From NCBI RefSeq assembly GCF_021390175.1, contig NZ_CP090004.1, positions 1,426,001 to 1,490,000 on the forward strand: 64,000 nucleotides of DNA. The letters run 5' to 3'. The DNA is from Flagellimonas sp. HMM57 (GTDB taxonomy: Bacteria > Bacteroidota > Bacteroidia > Flavobacteriales > Flavobacteriaceae). Position 1 is the stretch's first letter, and each line of letters starts with the position of its first letter. The position numbers and the translations under genes are program-made. Of the stretch, positions 52,149 to 61,071 are shown one piece after another. The notes beneath the pieces were generated by a model. It was not told the DNA's origin. It did not search any database and was given only the letters and a program-made list of their open reading frames with translations.

Positions 52149-52904
52149 CTAATCCAATTCCCGCACCCAAATGTTTCTGTAACTCACCCTACTGTTATCC
52201 CTATGGTCCTGTAATACTAACGGAGCTTTTCCATGGGCCTCATATTTGGGCCATCCTATATACTTGATCGTACCTTCAATGACAAAATGGTCCTGTACCA
52301 AAACACCATTGTGCAGTACCGTTACCGTTGCAGGTTCAACAATATTTCCGCCCCTACTGAACTCTGGAGCATGAAAAATAATATCGTACGTATTCCATTC
52401 GCCTGTTGGCACCGACGCCATTGCCAAAGGAACTCCTTGTTTGTAAACAGACCCTACTTGGCCATTGGTGTATGTAGGGTTGTCGTTGTTGTCCAAGACT
52501 TGCACTTCATAACGCTGCTGTATAAAAACACCACTATTGGCCCTATTTTGACCTTCACGTTGTACCTCGGCCGGTGATTTCCACTCCAGATGAAGTTGTA
52601 TGCTGCCAAAGGTCTTTTTGGTCTGTATGTCTCCGGTTTTGTCCTTAACGGTCATGCTACCATCCTCATTTAAGTGCCATGTTACAGCGGTACTATCTAC
52701 GCTGCTTATCCATTGGTCAAAGCTCGTTCCATCAAAAAGAACAATGGCATCACTTGGCGGTGCACCATCTTTTCCGGGGACAACCTTTGGAGGAACTGGC
52801 TCATAAAATTCAGTAGCTTCTGGCGTAGTCGGTTCTTTTTCTTGACCGAAAGAAATAGTAGAAATTAGTAGAAAGACCAGAAAGATTTTTGAGTACTCTA
52901 ACAT
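52149..52904 (-). CDS. DUF1080 (3-keto-disaccharide hydrolase-type) protein
   Basis: A 251-residue exported protein (signal MLEYSKIFLVFLLISTISFG) with one DUF1080 domain of concanavalin-like fold. The family core is visible: IVLFDGTSFDQWIS, SIQLHLEWKSPAEVQ, ANSGVFIQQRYEVQVLDNND and PLVLQDHRDNSRVSYRNIWV. DUF1080 members are linked to cleavage of 3-keto-glycosides and are frequent near GMC oxidoreductases. It lacks a lipobox, unlike the neighbour 2 bp upstream. The mature protein has long Pro-rich linker residues (EPTTPEATEFYEPVPPK). Confidence 0.88.
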   Translation of the reverse strand: MLEYSKIFLVFLLISTISFGQEKEPTTPEATEFYEPVPPKVVPGKDGAPPSDAIVLFDGTSFDQWISSVDSTAVTWHLNEDGSMTVKDKTGDIQTKKTFGSIQLHLEWKSPAEVQREGQNRANSGVFIQQRYEVQVLDNNDNPTYTNGQVGSVYKQGVPLAMASVPTGEWNTYDIIFHAPEFSRGGNIVEPATVTVLHNGVLVQDHFVIEGTIKYIGWPKYEAHGKAPLVLQDHRDNSRVSYRNIWVRELD

Positions 52905-52906
52905 TT

Positions 52907-53650
52907 TTATAATTCTTTGATTTTAATATTTCTAAAGGCTACACGGTCACCGTGATCCTGCAATCCTATTATTCCCGTTTTATATTCGCCAAATCCATCC
53001 CAATCTGCAAATTTGGAACTGGCCACCATCTTTTCCCAATCTGGACCATGTACAGGAAATTCAACTATTTTTTTCCCATTGAGCAAAACATGGCCTTCAT
53101 TCGTATCGTGATTCACCATCAGTTCTACCTTGTTCCATTCACCTGCTGGTTTAACTACTTTTTTCGCAGGTGCAACCATATCGTACAAGGCACCGGCCTG
53201 GTGGGTCGTGCCATTCTTGGAATCGGGATGCCTTTCATCATCCAATACTTGTATTTCTGGCCCGGTTTGATAGGGTTGTCCATATTCACCGCCTTCGAAA
53301 ACTCCCCAGAAAATACCGCTATTGCCTCCCTCGGCGACTTTCCATTCCAAGGTAAGCACAAAATTGGTGTATTCCTTATCTGTAACTATGTTATAGCTTT
53401 CTCCTTCCGGTCTTTCTTCGGGTGGATAAAAAACCATAGCTCCGTTCTCCAATTTCCAGGGCTCAGTAATTCCCTCACCATTATAAAAATGCCAGCCGTC
53501 AAAAGAGGACCCATCAAACAAAACAACCCATTCATCGTCTTCTTCTGTTTGTATTTCCATTTCTTCTTTCGCTTCGCCAGGAGTATCCTTTGATTTTTCC
53601 TTGCATGCAAAAACAGTTATTAGTACAACTAGTAAAATTGGTTTTTTCAT
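52907..53650 (-). CDS. DUF1080 lipoprotein
   Basis: A 247-residue lipoprotein (ILLVVLITVFACKEKS, lipobox) with one DUF1080 domain: VLFDGSSFDGWHFYNGEGIT, NFVLTLEWKVAEGGNSGIFW, GPEIQVLDDERHPDSKNGTT and IGLQDHGDRVAFRNIKI. The glycine/glutamate arrangement differs from the neighbour at 52149-52904, so the two copies are old, not recent. It overlaps the isomerase gene by 4 nt (ATGA). It should act on the outer face of a membrane, probably to cleave 3-keto-glycosides made by the GMC enzymes. Confidence 0.9.
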   Translation of the reverse strand: MKKPILLVVLITVFACKEKSKDTPGEAKEEMEIQTEEDDEWVVLFDGSSFDGWHFYNGEGITEPWKLENGAMVFYPPEERPEGESYNIVTDKEYTNFVLTLEWKVAEGGNSGIFWGVFEGGEYGQPYQTGPEIQVLDDERHPDSKNGTTHQAGALYDMVAPAKKVVKPAGEWNKVELMVNHDTNEGHVLLNGKKIVEFPVHGPDWEKMVASSKFADWDGFGEYKTGIIGLQDHGDRVAFRNIKIKEL

Positions 53651-54699
53651 AGTCCCAATATTTTTTTAAGTTTTTCTTTATCGATCTCTGCGCCAGCAAA
53701 ATCATCAAAGGCTTTTGTGGTTGCCTCAATAATATGTTCTTGAATAAACTTTGCGCCTTCACGGGCTCCCTGCTCCGGGCTTTTAATACAACATTCCCAT
53801 TCCATCACTGCCCATACATCGCAACTGTACTGTGTTAACTTGGAAAAAATGGTCTTAAAATCGATCTGTCCATCGCCCAAGGAACGATACCTGCCAGCAC
53901 GGTCGCCCCAATCGTTGTAGCCCCCAAATGCACCTTTCTTTCCTGTGGGATTAAACTCGGAATCCTTCACATGAAATGATTTTATAAATTCGTGGTAGTG
54001 ATCTATGTATGCGATATAATCCAATTGCTGCAACACAAAATGGCTTGGGTCATATAAAATATTTACCCGTTTATGATTTCCCGTTGCCTCTAAAAATCGC
54101 TCAAAAGTATCCCCATCGTGTAAATCCTCTCCCGGGTGTATTTCATAGCAAACATCGATACCCTCTGCATCAAAATGATTCAAAATGGGCATCCAACGTT
54201 TGGCCAGCTCCTCAAAACCCATTTCAACTAAACCCGGTGGTCTTTGGGGCCAAGGGTGCGCGGTATGCCAAAGTAAGGCCCCTGAAAATGTGGCATGGGC
54301 ATTTAGTCCCAATCTTCTGCTTGCAGTAGCTGCTTTTTTTACGGTTTCCACAGCCCATTCCGTCCGGGCCTTAGGATTGTTTTTAACAGCATCTGGTGCA
54401 AAATTATCGAACATAATATCGTACGCAGGGTTTACAGCTACCAATTGTCCTTGTAAGTGAGTGGAGAGTTCGGTAATCTCCAAACCATAGGAGTTGATTT
54501 TCCCTTTAAGTTCATCACAGTAGTCTTGACTCTCCGCAGCTTTGTCCAAATCTATCAAAAACGATTCCCAAGTTGGTATCTGTATTCCTTTATAACCCAG
54601 GTCTGAAGCCCATTTACATAACCCATCCAAAGAATTGAACGGGGGTTGGGAATCAACAAATTGCGCAAGAAATACTGCAGGTCCTTTAATTGTTTTCAT
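53647..54699 (-). CDS. Sugar phosphate isomerase/epimerase (TIM barrel)
   Basis: A 350-residue cytoplasmic protein of the xylose-isomerase-like TIM-barrel (AP-endonuclease 2) fold. Metal-binding acids and histidines are spread in ICYEIHPGEDLHDGDTF-like VCYEIHPGEDLHD, ILYDPSHFVLQQ, SFHVKDSEF and WAVMEWECC. Members isomerise or epimerise sugars or keto-sugars, and some split or dehydrate 3-keto-glycosides. No signal peptide is visible. It is the first gene of the isomerase-DUF1080-DUF1080 operon that is divergent from the GMC gene at 54843. Confidence 0.9.
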   Translation of the reverse strand: MKTIKGPAVFLAQFVDSQPPFNSLDGLCKWASDLGYKGIQIPTWESFLIDLDKAAESQDYCDELKGKINSYGLEITELSTHLQGQLVAVNPAYDIMFDNFAPDAVKNNPKARTEWAVETVKKAATASRRLGLNAHATFSGALLWHTAHPWPQRPPGLVEMGFEELAKRWMPILNHFDAEGIDVCYEIHPGEDLHDGDTFERFLEATGNHKRVNILYDPSHFVLQQLDYIAYIDHYHEFIKSFHVKDSEFNPTGKKGAFGGYNDWGDRAGRYRSLGDGQIDFKTIFSKLTQYSCDVWAVMEWECCIKSPEQGAREGAKFIQEHIIEATTKAFDDFAGAEIDKEKLKKILGL

Positions 54700-54720
54700 T
54701 TAGTTGTGCTTTTTAAGAAT

Positions 54721-54751
54721 TGATAAATCCTTAACATTTTAGGATTTATCA
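54721..54751. promoter_or_regulatory. Perfect inverted repeat in the divergent control region
   Basis: TGATAAATCCT (54721-54731) and AGGATTTATCA (54741-54751) with a 9-nt spacer lie between the isomerase operon and the GMC operon. Its place and size suit a dimeric repressor or activator site. No regulator gene is adjacent. Confidence 0.6.
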
Positions 54752-54842
54752 CCTATATTTAAGAAAAAAACTATCGTGTTTTTATTTTCTGCGTAGAAAA
54801 ACATAAATATAGGAATTAGCGAACAATTAAAACAACAGAACA

Positions 54843-56546
54843 GTGAATGAAAATATGGTTTACGATGCAATTGTTGTAGGCACTGGAATAAGTGGTGGCT
54901 GGGCTGCTAAGGAGCTCTGCGAAAATGGCTTGAAAATACTTGTATTGGAGCGCGGTCCCATGGTAAAACATATAGAAGATTATAAAACCATGCACGATGA
55001 CCCATGGGATTATCCGTTAAAGGGTGAACTATCTGAGCATGAGAAAAAAAACTACCAAAAACAACTGCGTGTCGGGTGGGCTCCAAGAGATGACGTAAAA
55101 CATTTTTTTGTAAATGATTTGGAACATCCTTACCAAGAGACCAAACGTTTTGATTGGATTCGTGGCTATCACGTTGGAGGCAGATCACTGACTTGGGGCA
55201 GGCAAAGTTATCGTTGGAGCGATATTGATTTTAATGCCAATAAGAAAGATGGTATTGCTATAGACTGGCCCGTTCGTTATAAGGATATTGCTCCTTGGTA
55301 CGATAAAGTTGAATCGTACATAGGTGTTAGTGGTGAAAAATTAGGTTTGAAGCAATTGCCTGATGGTCAGTTTCAACCTCCCATGGAGTTGAATTGCGTT
55401 GAAAAAGACCTACAAGATTCAATCAGCGCCAATTTTGATGATAATCGGCTTTTGACCATAGGTAGGGTTGCCCATATTACAGAAAATACTACTGAATTTA
55501 AAGGTAGAGGACCTTGCCAATATAGAAATCGATGTTGGAGAGGTTGTCCGTTTGGAGGGTATTTTAGCAGTAATTCCTCTACACTGCCTGCTGCAGAGCG
55601 AACAGGAAATATGACTTTACGGCCAAATTCTATAGTCCATGAAGTGGTTTATGATGATACGCAAAAAAAAGCGACTGGAGTAAAAGTCATAGATTCGGAA
55701 ACCCATGAAAAACTGGAATTCAAAGCAAACATTATATTTCTATGTGCTTCTGCTATGGCTTCTGTTGGAATTCTATTGCAATCCAAATCAAAAACATTTC
55801 CGAACGGAATAGGCAACAACTATGACCAACTTGGACGTAACATCATGGATCATCATTACCAATTAGGTGCATCTGCAAAAGTTGACGGCCATTTGGATAA
55901 ATATTACAAGGGAAGACGACCAAACGGATTTTATATTCCCAGATTTGTAAACTTAGACGAGGATACGAAACAAAAGGATTTTATACGAGGTTTTGGATAT
56001 CAAGGAGGGGCAAGCAGAAGAAATTGGTCTGAGGTCATAGCTGAAATGGGCTATGGAGAAAAACTTAAAGAGGCTGTTCTTAAACCTGGAGGTTGGGAAA
56101 TTGGCATGACAGGTTTTGGGGAAATGTTGCCCCATCCGGAAAACCGTGTAACTTTAAGCACAACTAAAAAAGACAAGTGGGGATTACCACAATTGGATTT
56201 TGATGTTGAGTTTAAAACAAATGAGCTAAACATGCGGGAGGCCATAAAAAAAGAAGCAGTTTCTATGTTAACAAAAGCGGGGTATAAAAAGGTGAAGGCA
56301 TACGATAAGGAAACTGGTCCAGGTTTAGGAATACATGAAATGGGTGGTGCTCGGATGGGAGATAATCCAAAAACTTCTGTTTTAAACAAGAACAATCAAG
56401 TACATGAAGCACTAAATGTATATGTTACGGATGGTGCTTTTATGACTTCGTCCAACTGTGTAAATCCATCTCTAACGTATATGGCATTTACCGCCAGAGC
56501 GGCCAATCATGCAGTACAACAATTTAAAAACAATAAATTTTCTTAA
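54843..56546 (+). CDS. GMC family FAD-dependent oxidoreductase, copy 1
   Basis: A 567-residue glucose-methanol-choline oxidoreductase. The FAD motif is IVVGTGISGGWAAKELCENG (residues 9-28). The active-site His is H498 in GLGIHEMGGARMG and the Asn is N541 in CVNPSLTYMAF. A Cys cluster C225-x5-C231-x3-C235 (CQYRNRCWRGC) resembles the cluster of sugar 3-dehydrogenase large subunits. There is no signal peptide. The GTG at 54843 or the ATG at 54855 can start it; GTG is chosen. It probably oxidises a sugar hydroxyl and passes electrons to a partner; no subunit-3 gene is next to it. An ASCH gene follows by 9 bp. Confidence 0.92.
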   Translation: MNENMVYDAIVVGTGISGGWAAKELCENGLKILVLERGPMVKHIEDYKTMHDDPWDYPLKGELSEHEKKNYQKQLRVGWAPRDDVKHFFVNDLEHPYQETKRFDWIRGYHVGGRSLTWGRQSYRWSDIDFNANKKDGIAIDWPVRYKDIAPWYDKVESYIGVSGEKLGLKQLPDGQFQPPMELNCVEKDLQDSISANFDDNRLLTIGRVAHITENTTEFKGRGPCQYRNRCWRGCPFGGYFSSNSSTLPAAERTGNMTLRPNSIVHEVVYDDTQKKATGVKVIDSETHEKLEFKANIIFLCASAMASVGILLQSKSKTFPNGIGNNYDQLGRNIMDHHYQLGASAKVDGHLDKYYKGRRPNGFYIPRFVNLDEDTKQKDFIRGFGYQGGASRRNWSEVIAEMGYGEKLKEAVLKPGGWEIGMTGFGEMLPHPENRVTLSTTKKDKWGLPQLDFDVEFKTNELNMREAIKKEAVSMLTKAGYKKVKAYDKETGPGLGIHEMGGARMGDNPKTSVLNKNNQVHEALNVYVTDGAFMTSSNCVNPSLTYMAFTARAANHAVQQFKNNKFS

Positions 56547-56555
56547 ATACCTACT

Positions 56556-57020
56556 ATGGAAAATGCTTCAGCCCGAAATTTATGGGGCGATTTTCTTGAT
56601 GCACATCTGGAATTTGCCTCTGAGGATGCCCCAAAAGTGATTCATTTTTGTGATAATGAAAAAGACGCCAATACTTGTGCAAGCCTAGTCCGAAAAGATA
56701 TTAAAAGAGCTACTTCACATTCGCTTTTAGGATTACAACTGCGCAAAGAAGAATTGCCTAAAATCGGTGATTTTGCAATAGTGACGGACTGGTCTGGAAA
56801 TGCAAAATGCGTCATTAGGACCACCTCTGTAAAACTAGTGCCCTATTTCGCCATAAATGCAGATCATGCCCGCATAGAAGGTGAAGGGGACAAAAGCTTG
56901 GAATACTGGAAACAAACACACTGGGACTATTATACCAGAGAACTTTCGGCATTTGAGAAAACACCAAGAGAAAGTATGATCGTAGTCTTTGAGCAGTTCG
57001 AAAAAGTATTTGAAAGATAA
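56556..57020 (+). CDS. ASCH domain protein
   Basis: A 154-residue protein with an ASCH domain, a PUA-like fold that binds RNA or nucleotides. The core is visible: SLLGLQLRKEELPKIGDFAI, TDWSGNAKCVIRTTSVKLVP and a DKSLEYWKQTHWDYYTREL end. It begins 9 bp after the GMC gene and must be co-transcribed with it, though no link between RNA binding and sugar oxidation is known. The gene is convergent with the dehydrogenase at 57028 by 7 bp. Confidence 0.88.
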   Translation: MENASARNLWGDFLDAHLEFASEDAPKVIHFCDNEKDANTCASLVRKDIKRATSHSLLGLQLRKEELPKIGDFAIVTDWSGNAKCVIRTTSVKLVPYFAINADHARIEGEGDKSLEYWKQTHWDYYTRELSAFEKTPRESMIVVFEQFEKVFER

Positions 57021-57027
57021 TTTCCCC

Positions 57028-58164
57028 TTAGTCCAGGTTTATCCAAACATTTCCCTGCTTATGGGAAGCTACTGTACTCTCAATAAAGTTTAGTCCCCTT
57101 ACACCATCCAACATTGTAGGGAATTCACCATCGTTATATTTTTCACCACGAATGGCACGAGCAGCACCCAAATAAATATTGGCCATGGCATCAAAAATAC
57201 CTTCAGGGTGACCGGGCGGTAACTTAGTTCCATCCAAGGACAATTCAGAATTATAGGCATGCCCCGGTTTATAAACCTGTAATGGCTCCGTATCGCTCAG
57301 CTTATAAAGAAAATTTGGATTTTCCTGTTCCCATCTAAAAGCTCCTTTCTCCCCATATATGGCAATTGTTAGCCCATTCTCTTCTCCTGTTGCAACCTGA
57401 CTTGCCCTGATGACACCTTTTACATGTTCATCCATCCGTATCAATACCGTACCGTCCACATCCATTTGATTGTCTTTGTACAGGTAATTAAAATCGCATA
57501 AAAGCGATTTAATCTGTAATCCTGTGGTAAACTCAATCATATTGAAGGCATGGACCCCAATATCTCCCATACAGGAACTTATTCCCGCTTTTTCTGGGTC
57601 AAGACGCCATACGGAAGAACGTTTGTCCTTATCATGGATGATTGTATTTATCCATCCTTGGTAATATTGCGCATCTACTTTATGCATTTTTCCTAGAGCT
57701 CCTTCCTTAATCATTTCCCGCATTTGGCGTACCATAGGATAACCTGTGTAGGTATGGGTAACTGCAAATACAGTTCCCGCTTTTACCAGAGCCTCTTGTA
57801 AAATTTTGGCCTCTTCGTATGTTGTGGTCATCGGTTTTTCACAGATAACATGAAACCCATTTTCCAGCAATTTCTTCGCCATGGGAAAATGCAGAAAATT
57901 AGGGGTCAATATTGAACATACCTGAATACGTTCGCCTTCGGGAAGTTTTAACTCCTCTTCCACCAAGGTTTCAAAATCTTTATAAATTCGATTTGTGGGC
58001 ACATCGATTTCTTTGGCAAATTCTAAGCTCTCTTCAAAATCGGCATTAAATACGGCACCTACAATTTCATAATTATCATTGATATGTGCGGCTACTCTGT
58101 GAAGCACCCCAATAAGGGAGTCACCACCGCCACCAAGAACTCCAAGTTTTATTTTTTTTGGCAT
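57028..58164 (-). CDS. Gfo/Idh/MocA family oxidoreductase
   Basis: A 378-residue NAD(P)-dependent sugar dehydrogenase. The Rossmann N-terminus is KLGVLGGGGDSLIGVLHRVA, and the CEKPMTTTYEEAKIL motif (EKP) is diagnostic. The C-terminal domain has the catalytic-type residues in SCMGDIGVHAFNMIEFTTGL (GxxxDxxxH). Members act on myo-inositol, keto-sugars or 1,5-anhydro-sugars. It is the last gene of a five-gene minus-strand operon (62061-57028). In the proposed pathway it would reduce or epimerise a keto-sugar made by the GMC enzymes. Confidence 0.92.
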   Translation of the reverse strand: MPKKIKLGVLGGGGDSLIGVLHRVAAHINDNYEIVGAVFNADFEESLEFAKEIDVPTNRIYKDFETLVEEELKLPEGERIQVCSILTPNFLHFPMAKKLLENGFHVICEKPMTTTYEEAKILQEALVKAGTVFAVTHTYTGYPMVRQMREMIKEGALGKMHKVDAQYYQGWINTIIHDKDKRSSVWRLDPEKAGISSCMGDIGVHAFNMIEFTTGLQIKSLLCDFNYLYKDNQMDVDGTVLIRMDEHVKGVIRASQVATGEENGLTIAIYGEKGAFRWEQENPNFLYKLSDTEPLQVYKPGHAYNSELSLDGTKLPPGHPEGIFDAMANIYLGAARAIRGEKYNDGEFPTMLDGVRGLNFIESTVASHKQGNVWINLD

Positions 58165-58174
58165 GTTAACTCGT

Positions 58175-59350
58175 TTAAACTACTTGTGGATTTGTTTTTC
58201 TTTTTTTCATGTAAATATTCAATCCAATAAACAGAATGATTAGAATTGCTGGTAGGATCGACATTATTTTTAACGCATCATTGGCACTGGCATTATCGAT
58301 TATATTTCCCATGATGGGTAAAATCAAGGAAACGGAGAACATTCCGGCACCTCCCATTATGGATAATCCCAATGCTCCACTTTCTGGAATGTATTCCGCC
58401 ACAAAGGAAAGCATAGTTGGCCAAAAAAACGTTATTCCCACAGCAAAAACCGCTGCTGCAAAAAATGTCATCGGTCCACTTGTTATAGTGAGTAGCCATA
58501 GGCCCAAAAAAGCAAAAATTGCAGAAAACAATAACATTCCTTCCGGTTTTAGTTTATGTACTACTTTGCCAGCAGAAGCTCTTCCCAATGCCATGATACC
58601 ATTTATGAACGCTAATACTAAAAGTGGTACTGCTACGGTTGATTTGAGCAAGGATTCTATCCGCTGATTGGTACCTAATTCCGTAGCTGCTGTCAACAGC
58701 ATACAAATCACCATAAAAATAAAAAGTGGTTTAGCAACGCTGGAAAACATTTTCTGATTGCTTACGCCAAGTTTTACACGCTCTGTAACAGGAAAATCCT
58801 GTCCTAAGAACATAAAACCATAAATAACCAATGGAATAAACAGAACTCCTACCATAATCTGCCAGCTTAGACCCATTACATCCATAATCAACCATCCTAC
58901 TATTGACCCAATTACAATTCCCCCAGGAAACCAGATATGGAAACGGTTCAGCATTTTTGTTTTGTTTTCACTATACATGGATGCAATCATAGGGTTTAAG
59001 GCCGCTTCGACCATACCGTTGCCTATGCCCACAAAAAGCGTGGCCAAAAAGAGAGAAGTCTGATCTTTGGCCAATAATGTCCATGTAATTCCTATAGCAT
59101 GGGTAATAAAGGCCAACCAAGTGATTTTTTTGATTCCCAAGGTATCTACCAAAAACCCACCAAATATCATTGCAATGGTAAAGCCAAAAAAAGCTGGGGT
59201 AAAAGCCCAACCTATTTGTTCTAATGTCAGTCCAATACCTTCGGGTCCAAAAACGGTTTCCAATCTTGCTCTAATCGCAAATGTCATGGCCGTTACCAAG
59301 AGTGCGATACAGGACGCGACAAATAATCGATTTTTGTTTACACTTTCCAT
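58175..59350 (-). CDS. MFS transporter (sugar-type)
   Basis: A 391-residue major-facilitator protein with twelve predicted helices. The family loop after helix 2 is visible as GGFLVDTLGIKKITWLAFIT, and the second-half equivalent is in RASAGKVVHKLKPEGMLLF. The length and the absence of long loops fit sugar-uptake members like FucP/Gal permeases. It stands 10 bp before the Gfo/Idh/MocA gene, so its cargo is probably the substrate or product of that enzyme. Confidence 0.88.
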   Translation of the reverse strand: MESVNKNRLFVASCIALLVTAMTFAIRARLETVFGPEGIGLTLEQIGWAFTPAFFGFTIAMIFGGFLVDTLGIKKITWLAFITHAIGITWTLLAKDQTSLFLATLFVGIGNGMVEAALNPMIASMYSENKTKMLNRFHIWFPGGIVIGSIVGWLIMDVMGLSWQIMVGVLFIPLVIYGFMFLGQDFPVTERVKLGVSNQKMFSSVAKPLFIFMVICMLLTAATELGTNQRIESLLKSTVAVPLLVLAFINGIMALGRASAGKVVHKLKPEGMLLFSAIFAFLGLWLLTITSGPMTFFAAAVFAVGITFFWPTMLSFVAEYIPESGALGLSIMGGAGMFSVSLILPIMGNIIDNASANDALKIMSILPAILIILFIGLNIYMKKRKTNPQVV

Positions 59351-59374
59351 TGTTATTATCAGTTTTGGTTTTTA

Positions 59375-60604
59375 TCAAGATTTATATTCCACCTCTTCTT
59401 TTTTAAAGAACAAGGCAAACAATAGCATCACAACTAAAGCAAAGACCGAAGGAATAATCCAGATACTTTGCCAGTTATGTATTTTTTCAGAAATGAGATA
59501 CATGTCCGTAACCTTTCCCGAAATCCAAAATCCAACTAGCATCCCTACTCCATAGGTAGCTAGTGTTATGAGGCCTTGAGCGGCGCTTTTGTATTTTTCC
59601 CCTGCTTTTGAATCGGTATATATTTGTCCTGACACAAAGAAAAAGTCGTAACAAATTCCATGCAAGGCTATCCCAATCAACAACATAAAGGCCAATTCTC
59701 CAGCATTGCCATAGGCGAACAATATATAACGAACGGTCCAAGCGAGCATTCCTATCAATATGGTCTTCTTAAAACCAAATTTTTTAAAGAAAAAGGGCAA
59801 CAATAGCATAAAAACCACTTCTGATGCCTGTCCAATGGTCATTTTCCCGGTAGGATTGTTTACTCCAATTTCCGAAAGAAACGGATTTGTATTTTGATAG
59901 TAAAATGCCAAAGGAATGCATATCAAGATAGAAGCTAAAAAGAAAATAAGAAAGTTTCTGTCTTTAAGCAGCTTAAGTGCATCCAACCCCAATAATGTGG
60001 AAATATTTACTTTTTCGTCTTTTGCGATTCTGGGTGGTGTTTTGGGAAGGGTAAAACTGAACAACCCTAGAAGAGCAGAAGCAATTGCTACCATTAAAAA
60101 GGTATTTTTCAACAAGCCTTCAGAACGTGATTGTGGGGAATCCCATAAAAAAACATAACCTATGATTAATCCTGCAACTATCCATCCCATGGTACCAAAT
60201 ACCCTTACAAAAGAAAATTCCTTCGCAGGGTCCTTCATCTGATTGAAAGATATAGAGTTTACAAGGGCTAGTGTTGGCATGTATAAAATCATGTACACAA
60301 AGACATATGGGTAAAAAGTATTGAAATCGTTTGTGGCATACATTTGATACATTAATAATGCACCTAAAAGATGTAAAACCCCAAGAATTCGTTCAGCATT
60401 AAAATACTTGTCGGCAATCAGGCCTATAATAAATGGCGCTATTATGGCTCCCCAAGATTGAGTCGAAAAAGCTTGGGCTATTTCTGCACCATTTGCATTT
60501 AGGTTTTCTCCCAGAAAAGTACCTAGTGTAACAAACCATCCTCCCCAAATGAAGAATTCCAAGAACATCATAAAAGAAAGCTGAAACTTAATTCTAAAGC
60601 TCAT
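59375..60604 (-). CDS. MFS transporter of the nucleoside:H+ symporter (NupG-like) family
   Basis: A 409-residue protein with twelve predicted helices. N-terminal features typical of the NHS subfamily are MFLEFFIWGGWFVTLGTFLG, AFSTQSWGAIIAPFIIGLIA and SISFNQMKDPAKEFSFVRVF. The subfamily is named for nucleoside permeases, but in Bacteroidota its members often stand in sugar loci. Here it is the third gene of the minus-strand operon, 24 bp before the other MFS gene. Its cargo is uncertain: nucleoside, or a keto-sugar or glycoside. Confidence 0.9.
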   Translation of the reverse strand: MSFRIKFQLSFMMFLEFFIWGGWFVTLGTFLGENLNANGAEIAQAFSTQSWGAIIAPFIIGLIADKYFNAERILGVLHLLGALLMYQMYATNDFNTFYPYVFVYMILYMPTLALVNSISFNQMKDPAKEFSFVRVFGTMGWIVAGLIIGYVFLWDSPQSRSEGLLKNTFLMVAIASALLGLFSFTLPKTPPRIAKDEKVNISTLLGLDALKLLKDRNFLIFFLASILICIPLAFYYQNTNPFLSEIGVNNPTGKMTIGQASEVVFMLLLPFFFKKFGFKKTILIGMLAWTVRYILFAYGNAGELAFMLLIGIALHGICYDFFFVSGQIYTDSKAGEKYKSAAQGLITLATYGVGMLVGFWISGKVTDMYLISEKIHNWQSIWIIPSVFALVVMLLFALFFKKEEVEYKS

Positions 60605-60615
60605 ACAAACAGGGG

Positions 60616-61059
60616 TTATCTTTTGTAAAATATATAGTCCAAAGATTCTGGCTCTATTCCATTGACTCGAAAATCTGCCAAAATCTGCCCTCTGTGGTGA
60701 GTAGAGTGATTTATAATATGAAATAGGATATCCTTTAACTCATTGGCATAAGTTCTGTTCTCGCTACTTTCATAATCTATACGTGTGCTAAAATCTTCTG
60801 TATTGGTGATGATCTCAAAGGAAGACCGCTGGTTTTCGTAGTGTATATCTCCCCAGTTTTCTATTGGATGTATGTGGGAAATAGGAAAATCTGTCGGTTT
60901 TCCCACAATTCTTTTGTTCCATGTATGGTGTGCATTTAGGATGTGGTTAAAAAGCCCTGAGCTCTTTTCAGGAACTTTTTTTATGGCCGTACATTGCTCT
61001 ATAAGTTTTTTGTTGCAATAAAAATTATAATCAAAGAGCTGGTGTAAGAATGCCTTCAT
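60616..61059 (-). CDS. DinB family protein
   Basis: A 147-residue four-helix-bundle protein. The metal-binding His residues of the DinB fold are visible: LFDYNFYCNKKLIEQ, SGLFNHILNAHHTWNKRIVG and LFHIINHSTHHRGQILADFR (HxxxHRGQ). Family members include thiol-dependent transferases such as bacillithiol S-transferases, and some are isomerases. It sits 11 bp before the NupG-like gene and 12 bp after the TIM-barrel gene in the sugar operon, an unusual place for it. Confidence 0.9.
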   Translation of the reverse strand: MKAFLHQLFDYNFYCNKKLIEQCTAIKKVPEKSSGLFNHILNAHHTWNKRIVGKPTDFPISHIHPIENWGDIHYENQRSSFEIITNTEDFSTRIDYESSENRTYANELKDILFHIINHSTHHRGQILADFRVNGIEPESLDYIFYKR

Positions 61060-61071
61060 AAACCTAGTGTT

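Noticed and set aside
52952..53593. 213-codon open frame on the plus strand
   Set aside because: It mirrors the DUF1080 lipoprotein gene. Phe- and Ile-rich shadow composition and no recognisable motif.
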